A stretch of DNA of 64,000 bases from Bradyrhizobium sp. WSM3983 (lineage in GTDB: Bacteria; Pseudomonadota; Alphaproteobacteria; Rhizobiales; Xanthobacteraceae), in contig NZ_AXAY01000007.1 of NCBI RefSeq assembly GCF_000473045.1, positions 1 to 64,000 on the forward strand, written 5' to 3'. The notes beneath the pieces were generated by a model, which had not been told where the DNA came from, did not search any database, and was given only the letters and a program-made list of their open reading frames with translations. Shown one piece after another: positions 17,901 through 24,430 of the stretch (position 1 is its first letter; the number at the start of each line of letters is the position of its first letter). The position numbers and the translations under genes were made by a program.

Positions 17901-18379
17901 CCACCCACGGTCTGGTCCCGGGCGAGCTCAACGGACTGACCCAGCCCGCGCTCGCCCTGTCGTCGCCGGCGGTGACGGGCGAGGGCGGTGACGGTCTCCT
18001 GACCATGGAGGAGATTCTCAGCCTGAAGCTCGATGCCGATTGGGTCATTCTGTCGGCCTGTAACACCGGTGCGGGCGCCGGTGCTGGCGCCGAGGCGGCA
18101 TCGGGCCTTGGCCGCGCGTTCTTCTACGCCGGAACGCGCGCCTTGCTGGTGACGAACTGGTCGGTGCATTCGCAATCGGCGCGGCAGCTGGTGACCGATC
18201 TGTTCAAGCGGCAGGCGGACGATCCAAAATTGTCGCGCAGCGAAGCGCTGCGCCAGGCCATGATGGCCCTGGTCGATGGTCCCGGCTATCTCGACGGCGA
18301 GGGCAAGACCGAGTTCGCCTATGCGCATCCGCTGTTCTGGGCGCCGTACACGATCATCGGCGACGGCGGGGTACGATGA
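14960..18379 (+). CDS. Exported TPR-CHAT domain protein, putative cysteine protease
   Basis: The 1139-residue protein opens with a signal peptide (PRKLLVLAVLLGSTGSAAAL, about residues 18-37). A duplicated Cys motif follows (Cys46/Cys58 and Cys74/Cys85, each roughly C-R-x-T-x-P-x-V-x-A-C), then tetratricopeptide repeats from about 145 to 600, a coiled region, and a C-terminal CHAT domain. The caspase-like dyad is visible: His983 in FATHGL and Cys1034 in LSACNTG, followed by SGLGRAFFYAGTRALLVTNW. CHAT proteins are separase/caspase-clan proteases. Export to the periplasm distinguishes this one from the cytosolic CRISPR-associated TPR-CHAT. Its stop overlaps the next start (ATGA), beginning a four-gene operon. 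Confidence 0.92.
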   Translation: MSLDAASPFKSRLDVTLPRKLLVLAVLLGSTGSAAALTKEAAIENCRMTVGKPIVQACMHAGGGQKGGANLEACRATASPKVKACVMAALNAANGRANVAVELPKEAAPKLSPGTALPKDFVAPPRNISDITAILDGEKPDEKMIAELKSDADAVPTGKESREDLAQFYFDRANARAQLGRLADATADANKAVETGRGAVSPNMMGRLAQLQAMQYSVAGDPKRALEIMQRLLRESVGTPGAKGYQFNANRSVAALLIQMGDIPQAEAYLRRSLTAIQEARTSGLPGWRTSYARFGQSWEAEIEISRGQIFEARGQFAEAEAAYRTAEARKRAGNKGVLESDNPPAETVLLQAVDTTILNQARMKARQGRLAEAEVDARRALLSRLKDTGKYNPVTPRFVMGLAGILVDQGRYGEAEQLGRVSLDINKAVGVPDDSQSTVQLLSQLAGILNLQRKNAEANDMFARIDKAVANWDPQRRQVIELNPARIIALYNSGQLDTGIAAAEQLVKKQIGRVGENHFDAASARGTLAIGLMRAKRDADAIREFKAAIPIMMANANENADDENTTVVAARSQRLQTIVESYLLLLARSEGTGSGVGEETFSLADAIRGRSVQQALAASSARAAAKDPALAELVRKEQDLTKQVNAQLGTLTNVLAIPSAERDEKGAQQIQASIAALRNERDKARQEIKQKFPTYADLVSPKPPSVAEIRATLADNEAMLSFYFGQYGSFVWAVPKSGPVAFAAVKAKIGDIETRIHKLREALEPQAAMISDIPPFDLKLGYELYELLLKPVESGWKPAKNLIVVTNGALGLLPLSLLPTAPAEVAADEDPLFVGYRKVPWLARTHAVSTVPSAAALRTLRQLPPGKPGRGDLVAFGDPYFNKDQQAEAEASDGKVQVADVGGNVTRGMPLKRRNSPKLEGVDSAELGLLPRLPDTADELKSIALALQADPSKVLFLGKSATESAVKTMNLSGFRILAFATHGLVPGELNGLTQPALALSSPAVTGEGGDGLLTMEEILSLKLDADWVILSACNTGAGAGAGAEAASGLGRAFFYAGTRALLVTNWSVHSQSARQLVTDLFKRQADDPKLSRSEALRQAMMALVDGPGYLDGEGKTEFAYAHPLFWAPYTIIGDGGVR

Positions 18380-18849
18380 TTGACGTGGGAAGGGTTGAGC
18401 GGACGATGACGCGGAATATCTTGCTAGGGCTCGTGGCGGCAGGTCTCCTGTTTTCGGGAACGTCGCGCGCAACACAGTTGATCACCGAAGAGGAGGCCAA
18501 GCTGCCGCCGCCGAGGGGCGCGGTCGCGGCTGACCGTCGCGGTATCCTGCGCGGGCCGAAGGTGGAGTTCGTCTCGCCAGGCGAGTCCGTCGCCTCTCCC
18601 CTGAAGCTCCAACTGAAGTTCGAGTCGTTCGGGGGCGCCAAGATCGATCCGGAATCGGTCAAGGTGATCTTCCTCCGCACGCCGAACGTCGATCTGACGC
18701 CCCGGATCAAGCCGTTCGTGCGGGCTGACGGGATCAACATGCAGGATGCGGAATTGCCGCCGGGCGAATACACCGTGCGGGTCGATATCAAGGACAGTGA
18801 TGGGCGGCCGGGCACGGCTATTTTTACCCTCAAGGTCGCGCCCAAGTGA
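18376..18849 (+). CDS. Exported beta-rich protein coupled to the CHAT gene
   Basis: ATG 18376 overlaps the CHAT stop by four bases and follows ggcgggg. A second in-frame ATG at 18406 begins directly at a signal peptide (TRNILLGLVAAGLLFSGTSRA). The 157-residue product continues with FVSPGESVASPLKLQLKFES, VKVIFLRTPNVDLT and LPPGEYTVRVDIKDSDGRPG, a pattern typical of an Ig-like/fibronectin-like beta sandwich. It would be periplasmic, like its CHAT neighbour, and could be a substrate, inhibitor or adaptor. No family name was recognised. Confidence 0.8.
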   Translation: MIDVGRVERTMTRNILLGLVAAGLLFSGTSRATQLITEEEAKLPPPRGAVAADRRGILRGPKVEFVSPGESVASPLKLQLKFESFGGAKIDPESVKVIFLRTPNVDLTPRIKPFVRADGINMQDAELPPGEYTVRVDIKDSDGRPGTAIFTLKVAPK

Positions 18850-19043
18850 TGTGTCCCTACTGTCAGGCCGAGAATGCGGATCGCGCGCTGGTTTGCGCAT
18901 CCTGTGCGCGAGACATCGCCGTGCCCGCGACGCTGATTGCGGAGCGCGATGATCTCCTGCGCAAGCGGGACCAGCTGCGCGATGAGCTGACGCGGGCCAG
19001 AGACGAGGTCGAAGCCATCATGCGGCGCAGAAAGTCGCGCTGA
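18849..19043 (+). CDS. Small double-CxxC zinc-ribbon protein with coiled coil
   Basis: ATG 18849 shares a base with the previous stop (TGATG coupling). The 64-residue product has Cys2-x2-Cys5 and Cys16-x2-Cys19, a zinc ribbon, then a charged helix (ERDDLLRKRDQLRDELTRAR) likely to form a coiled coil. It is cytosolic by sequence. The paired CxxC layout and following helix recur in the next gene, suggesting a duplicated module. Too short for typical annotation cut-offs but strongly supported by position. Confidence 0.8.
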   Translation: MCPYCQAENADRALVCASCARDIAVPATLIAERDDLLRKRDQLRDELTRARDEVEAIMRRRKSR

Positions 19044-19045
19044 CG

Positions 19046-19810
19046 ATGGAGTGTCCGTTCTGTGCCGAGACGATCAAGGACGAAGCCATTGCGTGCAAGC
19101 ACTGCTCGCGCGATTTGCGCGTCGTGCGGCCGACGCTTCTCGAGATCGATGACATCGTTGGCGACCTGGACAGGCTCAGGCGCGATCTCGACCGTGTCAA
19201 CGTCCGGCTCGAGCGGTACAGGAATCCGCTACGCTATTTCGGGACGCATGCCGTTCTCTATGTCGTCATTCCGTCCGTTCTGCTGACCATCACACATATT
19301 CTGGTCACCATCACCTTCAACCTCTCGCCAGTCCCGCTCCGGATCGCGTCGATCGTCGTACCGCTGCTGTTCGGGTTCGTGGCCTATCCCCTGCATCGGG
19401 TCTCGGCCATAGGAGCGTTCGTGCTGGCGTTCCTGCTCGCCAGCGTCAGCATCTTGGCGATGCTGACGGTGACCGGATTCCACGATGATGTTCCGATCCT
19501 TCCCACGGTATGGATCGAGTGGCGCGAAGTGTTCGAATACGGCGCCAGCATCCTGCTCGCCTTCGTGTCCGGGAACATCCTGGGCGTCGTGGCCTTCCAG
19601 GTCCTGCCGCGTGTGCTGAGCCAGGGCGGCAAGCCGAATGCGTTCGCCTTCAGGATGGCGCGCCTGCTCGGTCAGCATGTCGGTGAGGAACAGCTGCGCC
19701 GTCGGGCGCGGTTGATCCAGGATCTCATGCAGACGGTCGGACCATTGGCCGGCGTCGCCGTGACGGCCGTCGGCTCGATCTACGCCGGCTTGAAGGGGCT
19801 GCTCGGGTAG
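19046..19810 (+). CDS. Zinc-ribbon membrane protein, last gene of the CHAT operon
   Basis: The 254-residue protein begins with a zinc ribbon (Cys3-x2-Cys6, Cys17-x2-Cys20). A coiled-coil helix (DIVGDLDRLRRDLDRVNVRL) and four clear membrane helices follow at about residues 66-93, 98-118, 122-148 and 165-190, then an amphipathic helix and a weakly hydrophobic C-terminus (VGPLAGVAVTAVGSIYAGL). It starts two bases after the preceding stop. It would place the zinc ribbon in the cytosol and could link a cytosolic signal to the periplasmic CHAT protein. Function unknown. Confidence 0.82.
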   Translation: MECPFCAETIKDEAIACKHCSRDLRVVRPTLLEIDDIVGDLDRLRRDLDRVNVRLERYRNPLRYFGTHAVLYVVIPSVLLTITHILVTITFNLSPVPLRIASIVVPLLFGFVAYPLHRVSAIGAFVLAFLLASVSILAMLTVTGFHDDVPILPTVWIEWREVFEYGASILLAFVSGNILGVVAFQVLPRVLSQGGKPNAFAFRMARLLGQHVGEEQLRRRARLIQDLMQTVGPLAGVAVTAVGSIYAGLKGLLG

Positions 19811-19909
19811 CTCGGACACGGATCGCCTGAGCCTGAGACGGCCTCAAGCCGTTTGATCGGGCCCGGGTGTCATTTACTTCGGCGACTGCAAGCCTTTCGA
19901 GTGAACTGC

Positions 19910-20881
19910 CTAGCCGTGAAGTTGCGAGTTGAGGCCGTCCCAATTTGCTGTACGTCTGGTTGCCTCAAGAGCGCCGCTCTGGGAATTACGACGAAAAAGA
20001 AGGCCCTTCTGACCCGAGAGTTCTCTGGCCTTCAAGACTCGGCCATCTTCCAAAAGGATGCGCGCGCCTGCCGTGACATAACAGCCCGCTTCGACGATAC
20101 AATCGTCACCCAATGAAATGCCGATACCGGCGTTGGCTCCGATCAGGCAGCGCTCACCAACCGCAATCCTCTCTTTCCCTCCTCCGGACAGAGTGCCCAT
20201 GATCGACGCGCCGCCACCAACGTCGCTGCCGCTTCCCACAACCACACCGGCGCTGATCCGGCCTTCGACCATGCAGGGACCGAGCGTACCCGCATTAAAA
20301 TTGCAAAAGCCTTCATGCATGACGGTTGTGCCCGGAGCCAAATAGGCTCCGAGCCTTACGCGATCCGCATCTGCAATTCTCACGTCCGCAGGCGTCACAT
20401 AATCAGTCATGCGCGGAAACTTGTCCACGCCTGTCACCTCAAACGCGACGGCACGCCTTCGCGCCAGGATTCGCGCTTCCGGCACACGAGAGCATTCACA
20501 GGGACCGGGTGTCGTCCATGCAACGTTGGGTAACAGACTGAAAATTCCTTCAAGGTTCAGGCAATTGGGCTGGACGAGCCGGTGGCTCAGGAGATGGAGT
20601 CGAAGATATGCGTCGTGCACATCAGTCGGCGCAGATGCAAGGGAGTCAATCTCTGTACGAATGGCAACGATGTCGACATTGCGGATGTCGTCGTGTCGCG
20701 CATATCCGTCTGCCGACGCACCCAGCGATCTGTCGATCTCGTCGCTCGTCAGCCGTACCGTTGCCGCCTTGTCGGCCTCCACAACCAGGCGTAGCCGAAG
20801 AAACCAGGAATCCAGCACGCGACCATCAGCGGCAATCGTCGCAAATCCCTCGCCTCTCGCGCCCCTCAGCTCCATCGCCAT
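19910..20881 (-). CDS. dapD: DapD-like tetrahydrodipicolinate N-succinyltransferase (actinobacterial type)
   Basis: The 323-residue protein carries a left-handed beta-helix region with VRLGAYLAPGTTVMHEGFCN, NAGTLGPCMVEGRISAG, SDVGGGASIMGTLSGGGKE and GANAGIGISLGDDCIVEAGCY. These are strong DapD signatures of the Mycobacterium/Pseudomonas-like group rather than the short E. coli-like enzyme usual in rhizobia. DapD makes N-succinyl-2-amino-6-ketopimelate in lysine/diaminopimelate synthesis. No other dap gene is near. Base composition is visibly lower in GC than neighbours, consistent with transfer. It could be a second copy serving another amino-acid-modifying pathway. Confidence 0.85.
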   Translation of the reverse strand: MAMELRGARGEGFATIAADGRVLDSWFLRLRLVVEADKAATVRLTSDEIDRSLGASADGYARHDDIRNVDIVAIRTEIDSLASAPTDVHDAYLRLHLLSHRLVQPNCLNLEGIFSLLPNVAWTTPGPCECSRVPEARILARRRAVAFEVTGVDKFPRMTDYVTPADVRIADADRVRLGAYLAPGTTVMHEGFCNFNAGTLGPCMVEGRISAGVVVGSGSDVGGGASIMGTLSGGGKERIAVGERCLIGANAGIGISLGDDCIVEAGCYVTAGARILLEDGRVLKARELSGQKGLLFRRNSQSGALEATRRTANWDGLNSQLHG

Positions 20882-21213
20882 TTGAATTTCTCACGCTGCA
20901 ATCCTGCACGTAGTGCATACGCGAGTTCTGGTGGAAATGGCAACTTCTGGACTCTCGAACACGTCCGCTTGGTCATTTTCGACGGATTCATCAGGGATTG
21001 TCGGCTGGTTGATGCCCGCTTCTGCCCGTAAGCGCCGAACCGGGGCCGAGCCAAAAGCGTTGCGTTTGGCCGGACTCCCGTGATCAAACGCGACCTGCAA
21101 CCTCCGTTGTCCACACCCACGACACGCAGTATCGACTTGCAGATCCCACCCACTAGCGATCAAGCACTGGCTTGCGGTGACCGGCCATCTTGCCGGGCAC
21201 AACTGAGCCGGCC
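20882..21213. other. Intergenic stretch without recognised features
   Basis: About 330 bases upstream of dapD with mixed composition. Open frames here read as unstructured, Arg/Pro/Cys-rich peptides and are not convincing. The dapD promoter should lie in the left part. Confidence 0.4.
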
Positions 21214-21354
21214 TCAATTCATCTTGCGTTGCAGCTTCTTGATGATCTCGCGCAGACTTTCAATGTACTCGTCAACGACCCGCCGTGCCTCCTCAAGGCG
21301 CGACGGCTCGGGAGGTGGTTCCTGACCCGGAGATGGCTTGTCGAGCTTGCTCAC
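21214..21354 (-). CDS. Small helical hypothetical protein (46 aa)
   Basis: The GTG at 21354 begins VSKLDKPSPGQEPPPEPSRL and continues EEARRVVDEYIESLREIIKK to a TGA at 21214-21216. The product is a Pro-rich start followed by a regular amphipathic helix, with no rare-codon or low-complexity look. It lies 43 bases downstream of another small gene on the same strand. I recall similar small proteins in Bradyrhizobium, but no function. Confidence 0.6.
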   Translation of the reverse strand: MSKLDKPSPGQEPPPEPSRLEEARRVVDEYIESLREIIKKLQRKMN

Positions 21355-21397
21355 GGACCGATGTTCGATCCAGTGCCACGGCGACCATTGAGGTAAA

Positions 21398-21604
21398 TCA
21401 AAACTGCTTCGGCGGCTGCAAGCCGGGCGACCGCAGCCATTCGCTCATGTGCGAGCCGGTCTCGGCCTGTCGGGCCTTTCGTAACAGCTCCTCGCGAGCG
21501 GCCCCAGGTGGAACCAATGCGGCTTTATCACGTAGGCGACTCGCTTCTTCGGCAAGACGGACTTCCAGGGTCTTTGTCTGTTTGAACCGACGCCGCTCAC
21601 TCAT
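21398..21604 (-). CDS. Small charged hypothetical protein (68 aa)
   Basis: The product starts MSERRRFKQTKTLEVRLAEE and continues as a highly charged helix with LPPG-type turns (ALVPPGAAREELLRKARQAE) and SEWLRSPGL near the end. The pattern matches a small family recurring in many Bradyrhizobium contigs, often near mobile DNA. No function is known. It belongs to a run of three small leftward genes. Confidence 0.65.
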   Translation of the reverse strand: MSERRRFKQTKTLEVRLAEEASRLRDKAALVPPGAAREELLRKARQAETGSHMSEWLRSPGLQPPKQF

Positions 21605-21716
21605 CGCTCAACCTCCGAATACGGGTTCCAAATCCGTCAACGGGACTGCCGATCTGAATATGCAGATACACTGCCGCCGGTTCCATAGTTGGATTCAAAT
21701 AAGCCGCCGCGGCCAA

Positions 21717-21968
21717 CTATGGCGGGCTTACGCCGAGCTCTTTTATGGCCAAAGCCGACAACTGCTTTGCCTCGCGAACGCCCCCCTGTTCCAGTTCTAT
21801 GATTTTTTTTGCGATCAGGTCTGTGATTGGGTCGTTGCGGTCAACCAGGCAAAGCGCGTGCAAAGTGCGCTCGTAGGCGTCCGTCAATATCGCTATTTCC
21901 TCCGGGCCCAATGGAGAGTTCTGTAACAGGCGGTAGATGGCCATTTTGGGTTTTAGCTCCGGACCCAT
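21717..21968 (-). CDS. Small hypothetical protein (83 aa)
   Basis: The frame reads MGPELKPKMAIYRLLQNSPL then GPEEIAILTDAYERTLHALC and DPITDLIAKKIIELEQGG, an all-helical soluble protein. MAIYRLLQ at 21944 is an alternative start. Similar short proteins occur widely in Bradyrhizobium; the combination of helical periodicity and normal codon use supports coding. No function can be assigned. Confidence 0.65.
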   Translation of the reverse strand: MGPELKPKMAIYRLLQNSPLGPEEIAILTDAYERTLHALCLVDRNDPITDLIAKKIIELEQGGVREAKQLSALAIKELGVSPP

Positions 21969-22113
21969 TATGGCGCCCGAAAATCAAATTAGGACACACC
22001 TAATTAAAGGACACCCTGCAGTGCAATAAGAACAAAAAGGAACGGTTAGGAACAGGACCGCCTGGCGGCAATGGGTCGGTCATCGATCGGGACCGACGCG
22101 ATGTCCTCCATGG

Positions 22114-22266
22114 GTGTGCGCCGTGATAAGGCGGCGCTTTCCAGTGGGTGCAAGCCCCACCCGGCGAACGCTCCAGCCGGAAGCAACCGGAGCAGCTATG
22201 GAGGTGACGAAGTGGCTGAAGCCTTCGGAATGCGTGCACGAATTGGTGACGGCCGAGGAACGCTAG
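22114..22266 (+). mobile_element. 5' fragment of a group II intron
   Basis: The sequence starts with GTGTG at 22114 (group II 5' consensus GUGYG). It continues with ccagtgggtgcaagcccca and ccggaagcaaccggagcagc, then ctatggaggtgacgaagtgg and gaatgcgtgcacgaattggt. This resembles, from memory, the domain I start of proteobacterial group II introns that carry ltrA-type reverse transcriptases. It is cut off before the arsC stop at 22280 and no reverse transcriptase or domain V/VI was found, so it is a dead remnant. Identification is by pattern only. Confidence 0.5.
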
Positions 22267-22279
22267 GACCGGCGGCCGC

Positions 22280-22681
22280 TTACCGCACTTCGATGACCTC
22301 GCCATCCTCCTTCACGAACCGTCCGACAGGATCGTTCAGGAGATCGATGACGGCCTCGGAGGGGCGGCACAATCGCGTGCCCTTTGGGGTCACGACGATC
22401 GGACGATTGATCAGAATGGGATGCGCCATCATGAAGTCGAGCAACTCATCGTCGGTCCATTTGGCGTCGTTTAGCCCGAGTTCCTGGTAAGGCGTTCCCT
22501 TCTCGCGCAGCAGCGCGCGGACCGATATTCCCATAGCTGCGATCAGTTGCCCGAGCAATTCGCGCGACGGCGGCGTCTTGAGGTATTCAACAACGGTGGG
22601 CTCGACACCGCTCTGCCGGATCATCGCCAGCGTGTTGCGCGAGGTGCCGCAGTCGGGGTTGTGATAGATGGTGACGCTCAT
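22280..22681 (-). CDS. arsC: Arsenate reductase, glutaredoxin-dependent
   Basis: The 133-residue protein starts MSVTIYHNPDCGTSRNTLAM. Cys11 is the catalytic cysteine, and Arg59, Arg93 and Arg106 correspond to Arg60, Arg94 and Arg107 of the R773 enzyme. It reduces arsenate to arsenite using glutathione/glutaredoxin in the cytosol. Its start overlaps the end of aqpS by four bases (ATGA), and it is the last gene of the leftward operon arsR-arsC-aqpS-arsC. Confidence 0.95.
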   Translation of the reverse strand: MSVTIYHNPDCGTSRNTLAMIRQSGVEPTVVEYLKTPPSRELLGQLIAAMGISVRALLREKGTPYQELGLNDAKWTDDELLDFMMAHPILINRPIVVTPKGTRLCRPSEAVIDLLNDPVGRFVKEDGEVIEVR

Positions 22682-23379
22682 TGGATGGTTTCCGCAATCG
22701 GGAGAGGGGCCGGCGCGCGCGCGTGCCCGAGCAGCCAGTTCATCAACAGCATGCCGGCGAACGCTCCGCAGAGTTCCGCGAGGATGAATCCGGGCAGGTC
22801 GGTGGGACGAATGCCGGAGAACGTGTTTGTCAGAGACCGCGCGATGGCCACTGCCGGATTGGCGAACGAGGTGGAGGCCGTGAACCAATAGGCCGCCGTG
22901 ATGTAAAGGCCGACCAGCCACGGGACCGCCGTCCGCTGAAAGCGGATGCCGGCCAGGATCGTCGCTATCAGCCCGAAGGCGGCGACGGCTTCGGCGAACC
23001 ACTGTGGCCCGCCTGTTCGAACCTTCGTCGAGAGATCGATCAGGGGCAATCCGAACATCAGATGCGCCGCTATCGTGCCTGCGATGCCGCCGGCGATCTG
23101 CGCAATTACGTAGAGTGCGGCCTCGTTCACCGGCAACTCGCGCTTTCCGGTGAAGACCAGCGTGACCGCGGGATTGAAATGCGCGCCGGAAATTGGACCG
23201 AGCACGGTGATCAGGACGACCAGGATGGCCCCGGTCGGCAAGGTGTTGCAGAGGAGCGCCAGAGCGACGTCCTTGGTCAGCGTCTCGGCCATGATACCGG
23301 AGCCGACAACGGTCGCGACGAGAACGGCCGTACCGAGAGCTTCCGCCACGACGCGGCGCGGGAGATCGAACGCGTCCAT
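22678..23379 (-). CDS. aqpS: AqpS-type aquaglyceroporin of the arsenic operon
   Basis: The 233-residue MIP-family channel has six membrane helices and two NPA boxes, HFNPAV and FANPAVAIAR. In Sinorhizobium meliloti AqpS stands in place of an arsenite pump and lets arsenite, formed by ArsC, leave by facilitated diffusion. The order arsR-arsC-aqpS-arsC here matches that logic. Its ATG shares a base with the stop of the upstream arsC (TGATG), so translation is coupled. No ArsB or Acr3 gene is present in the window. Confidence 0.92.
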   Translation of the reverse strand: MDAFDLPRRVVAEALGTAVLVATVVGSGIMAETLTKDVALALLCNTLPTGAILVVLITVLGPISGAHFNPAVTLVFTGKRELPVNEAALYVIAQIAGGIAGTIAAHLMFGLPLIDLSTKVRTGGPQWFAEAVAAFGLIATILAGIRFQRTAVPWLVGLYITAAYWFTASTSFANPAVAIARSLTNTFSGIRPTDLPGFILAELCGAFAGMLLMNWLLGHARAPAPLPIAETIQ

Positions 23380-23939
23380 CAGCTTGCCTTCGGCTTCGGA
23401 TCGGTCGTGCCCGGAAGGCTGCCGATTTCCCGCAGCTTGGCGGCAAGAATGTGCTTGTCCATATTGTCCAGCGGCGGACGCTTGAAAGCGTCGATACTGT
23501 CCAGCGGCAGGCTGGCGAAGGCCCCGATCCGGTTCTTGAGGTAGCGAAACGCCGTGGTGAACGCGGCCTCCCTTTCAAGCTCCGTACCTTGCGCTTCAGC
23601 GGGATCGTCAATACCCCAATGAGCCGTGGTCGGTTGACCAGGCCAGATTGGGCATGCCTCGCCGGCTGCGTTGTCGCAGACGGTGAAGATGAAATCCATC
23701 ACAGGTGCATCAGGCTTTGCGAACTCCGTCCAGCTCTTGGAGCGCATTCCATCGGTCGGGTAATTCATGTGCTGGAGAACACGCAAGGCCAACGGGTGGA
23801 CGGCGCCCTTTGGCGTGCTGCCTGCGGAGAAAGCACGAAATCGCCCTGCGCCGTCCTTGCGAAGGATCGATTCGGCGAGGATCGAGCGCGCCGAATTGCC
23901 GGTGCAGAGAAACAGGACATTGTACATCCGATCAGGCAC
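23379..23939 (-). CDS. arsC: Arsenate reductase, low-molecular-weight phosphatase type
   Basis: The 186-residue protein has the P-loop LFLCTGNSARSILAE near its N-terminus, VCDNAAGEACPIWPG with further cysteines, and HWGIDDPAEA with the general acid Asp. It belongs to the LMW-phosphatase-like, thioredoxin- or mycothiol-type ArsC family. The GTG at 23939 is chosen because aaaggag lies seven bases upstream; the ATG four codons later is the alternative. The start overlaps the arsR stop by eight bases. Two unrelated ArsC types in one operon give redundancy of reductant. Confidence 0.92.
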   Translation of the reverse strand: MPDRMYNVLFLCTGNSARSILAESILRKDGAGRFRAFSAGSTPKGAVHPLALRVLQHMNYPTDGMRSKSWTEFAKPDAPVMDFIFTVCDNAAGEACPIWPGQPTTAHWGIDDPAEAQGTELEREAAFTTAFRYLKNRIGAFASLPLDSIDAFKRPPLDNMDKHILAAKLREIGSLPGTTDPKPKAS

Positions 23940-24294
23940 GGCTTCGCTCCTTTCGTTTTGGCGAACAGCAAGCTTTGAGGCTTTCGACGACCGGCTCGCA
24001 AACTTCCGGTCGCCCGCCACAGCAATCCCGAAGCAGGAAGACCGCAACGTCCCGGAATTCGGCGAGGTTGGCGCGATAGACAATCGAACGGCTGTGCCGC
24101 TCGGAGGTGACAAGGCGCGCGCGCGTCAAAATTGACAGATGGGCCGAAAGCGTATTCGGCGGAACTTCCAACAGGCGTGCGAGGTCGCCAGCCGCAAGAC
24201 CGTCGGGCTCGTGCCTGACCAGCATCCGGAACGCCTCTAGACGAGTCGATTGGGAGAGGGCGGCGAGCGCGAGAACGGCTATCTCGGTTTCCAT
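23932..24294 (-). CDS. arsR: ArsR-family repressor (first)
   Basis: From ATG 24294 the 120-residue protein starts METEIAVLALAALSQSTRLE and has the winged helix AGDLARLLEVPPNTLSAHLS. C-terminal cysteines Cys91-Cys92 and Cys99 are followed by Cys109-Cys110. The vicinal CC plus distal C pattern fits an As(III)-responsive repressor. This start is preferred because a promoter-like TTGACG/TAAATC pair lies so close that the mRNA would be nearly leaderless. The upstream start at 24330 would lie on the promoter. It heads the arsR-arsC-aqpS-arsC operon. Confidence 0.9.
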   Translation of the reverse strand: METEIAVLALAALSQSTRLEAFRMLVRHEPDGLAAGDLARLLEVPPNTLSAHLSILTRARLVTSERHSRSIVYRANLAEFRDVAVFLLRDCCGGRPEVCEPVVESLKACCSPKRKERSRA

Positions 24295-24301
24295 ATATCC
24301 A

Positions 24302-24330
24302 GATTTATAGAAGTATTTCGGGCGCGTCAA
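24302..24330 (-). promoter_or_regulatory. Candidate promoter of the leftward ars operon
   Basis: On the minus strand TTGACG (complement of 24325-24330) and TAAATC (24302-24307) are 17 bases apart. Overlapping TATAAA is another possible -10. The predicted start of transcription falls at or next to the arsR ATG at 24294. Confidence 0.5.
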
Positions 24331-24371
24331 TCCAGGATCGATAAGTCGTGTCGTGGCTCAACGTGCGTTGC

Positions 24372-24387
24372 TTCGAATATTCTAGAA
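24372..24387. promoter_or_regulatory. Candidate ArsR operator, copy 1
   Basis: The 16-mer ttcgaatattctagaa lies 44 bases before the arsR2 ATG and just upstream of a TTGACA hexamer (24394-24399). It contains the perfect palindrome ttctagaa and outer TTC...GAA symmetry. Thirteen of its 16 bases, with the same spacing, recur at 24766-24781. Confidence 0.6.
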
Positions 24388-24430
24388 ATATGGTTGACAG
24401 AGCGGGCGGAACGGGGACATCGTACGAGTC

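Noticed and set aside
14966..18475. 1169-codon open frame antisense to the CHAT gene
   Set aside because: It is the antiphase shadow of a real GC-rich gene; it has no domain, and the forward frame has clear TPR and CHAT motifs.
14960..19810. CHAT operon as a type III CRISPR-associated (Craspase) system
   Set aside because: No Cas7-11 or other cas gene and no repeat array in the window, and the CHAT protein has a signal peptide.
19838..19856. Possible terminator after the CHAT operon
   Set aside because: Only a 5-bp stem (acggc/gccgt) with a short T-run; too weak to call.
20866..21217. Two leftward open frames upstream of dapD
   Set aside because: They lack ribosome-binding sites and conserved patterns and overlap each other; more likely the dapD promoter region.
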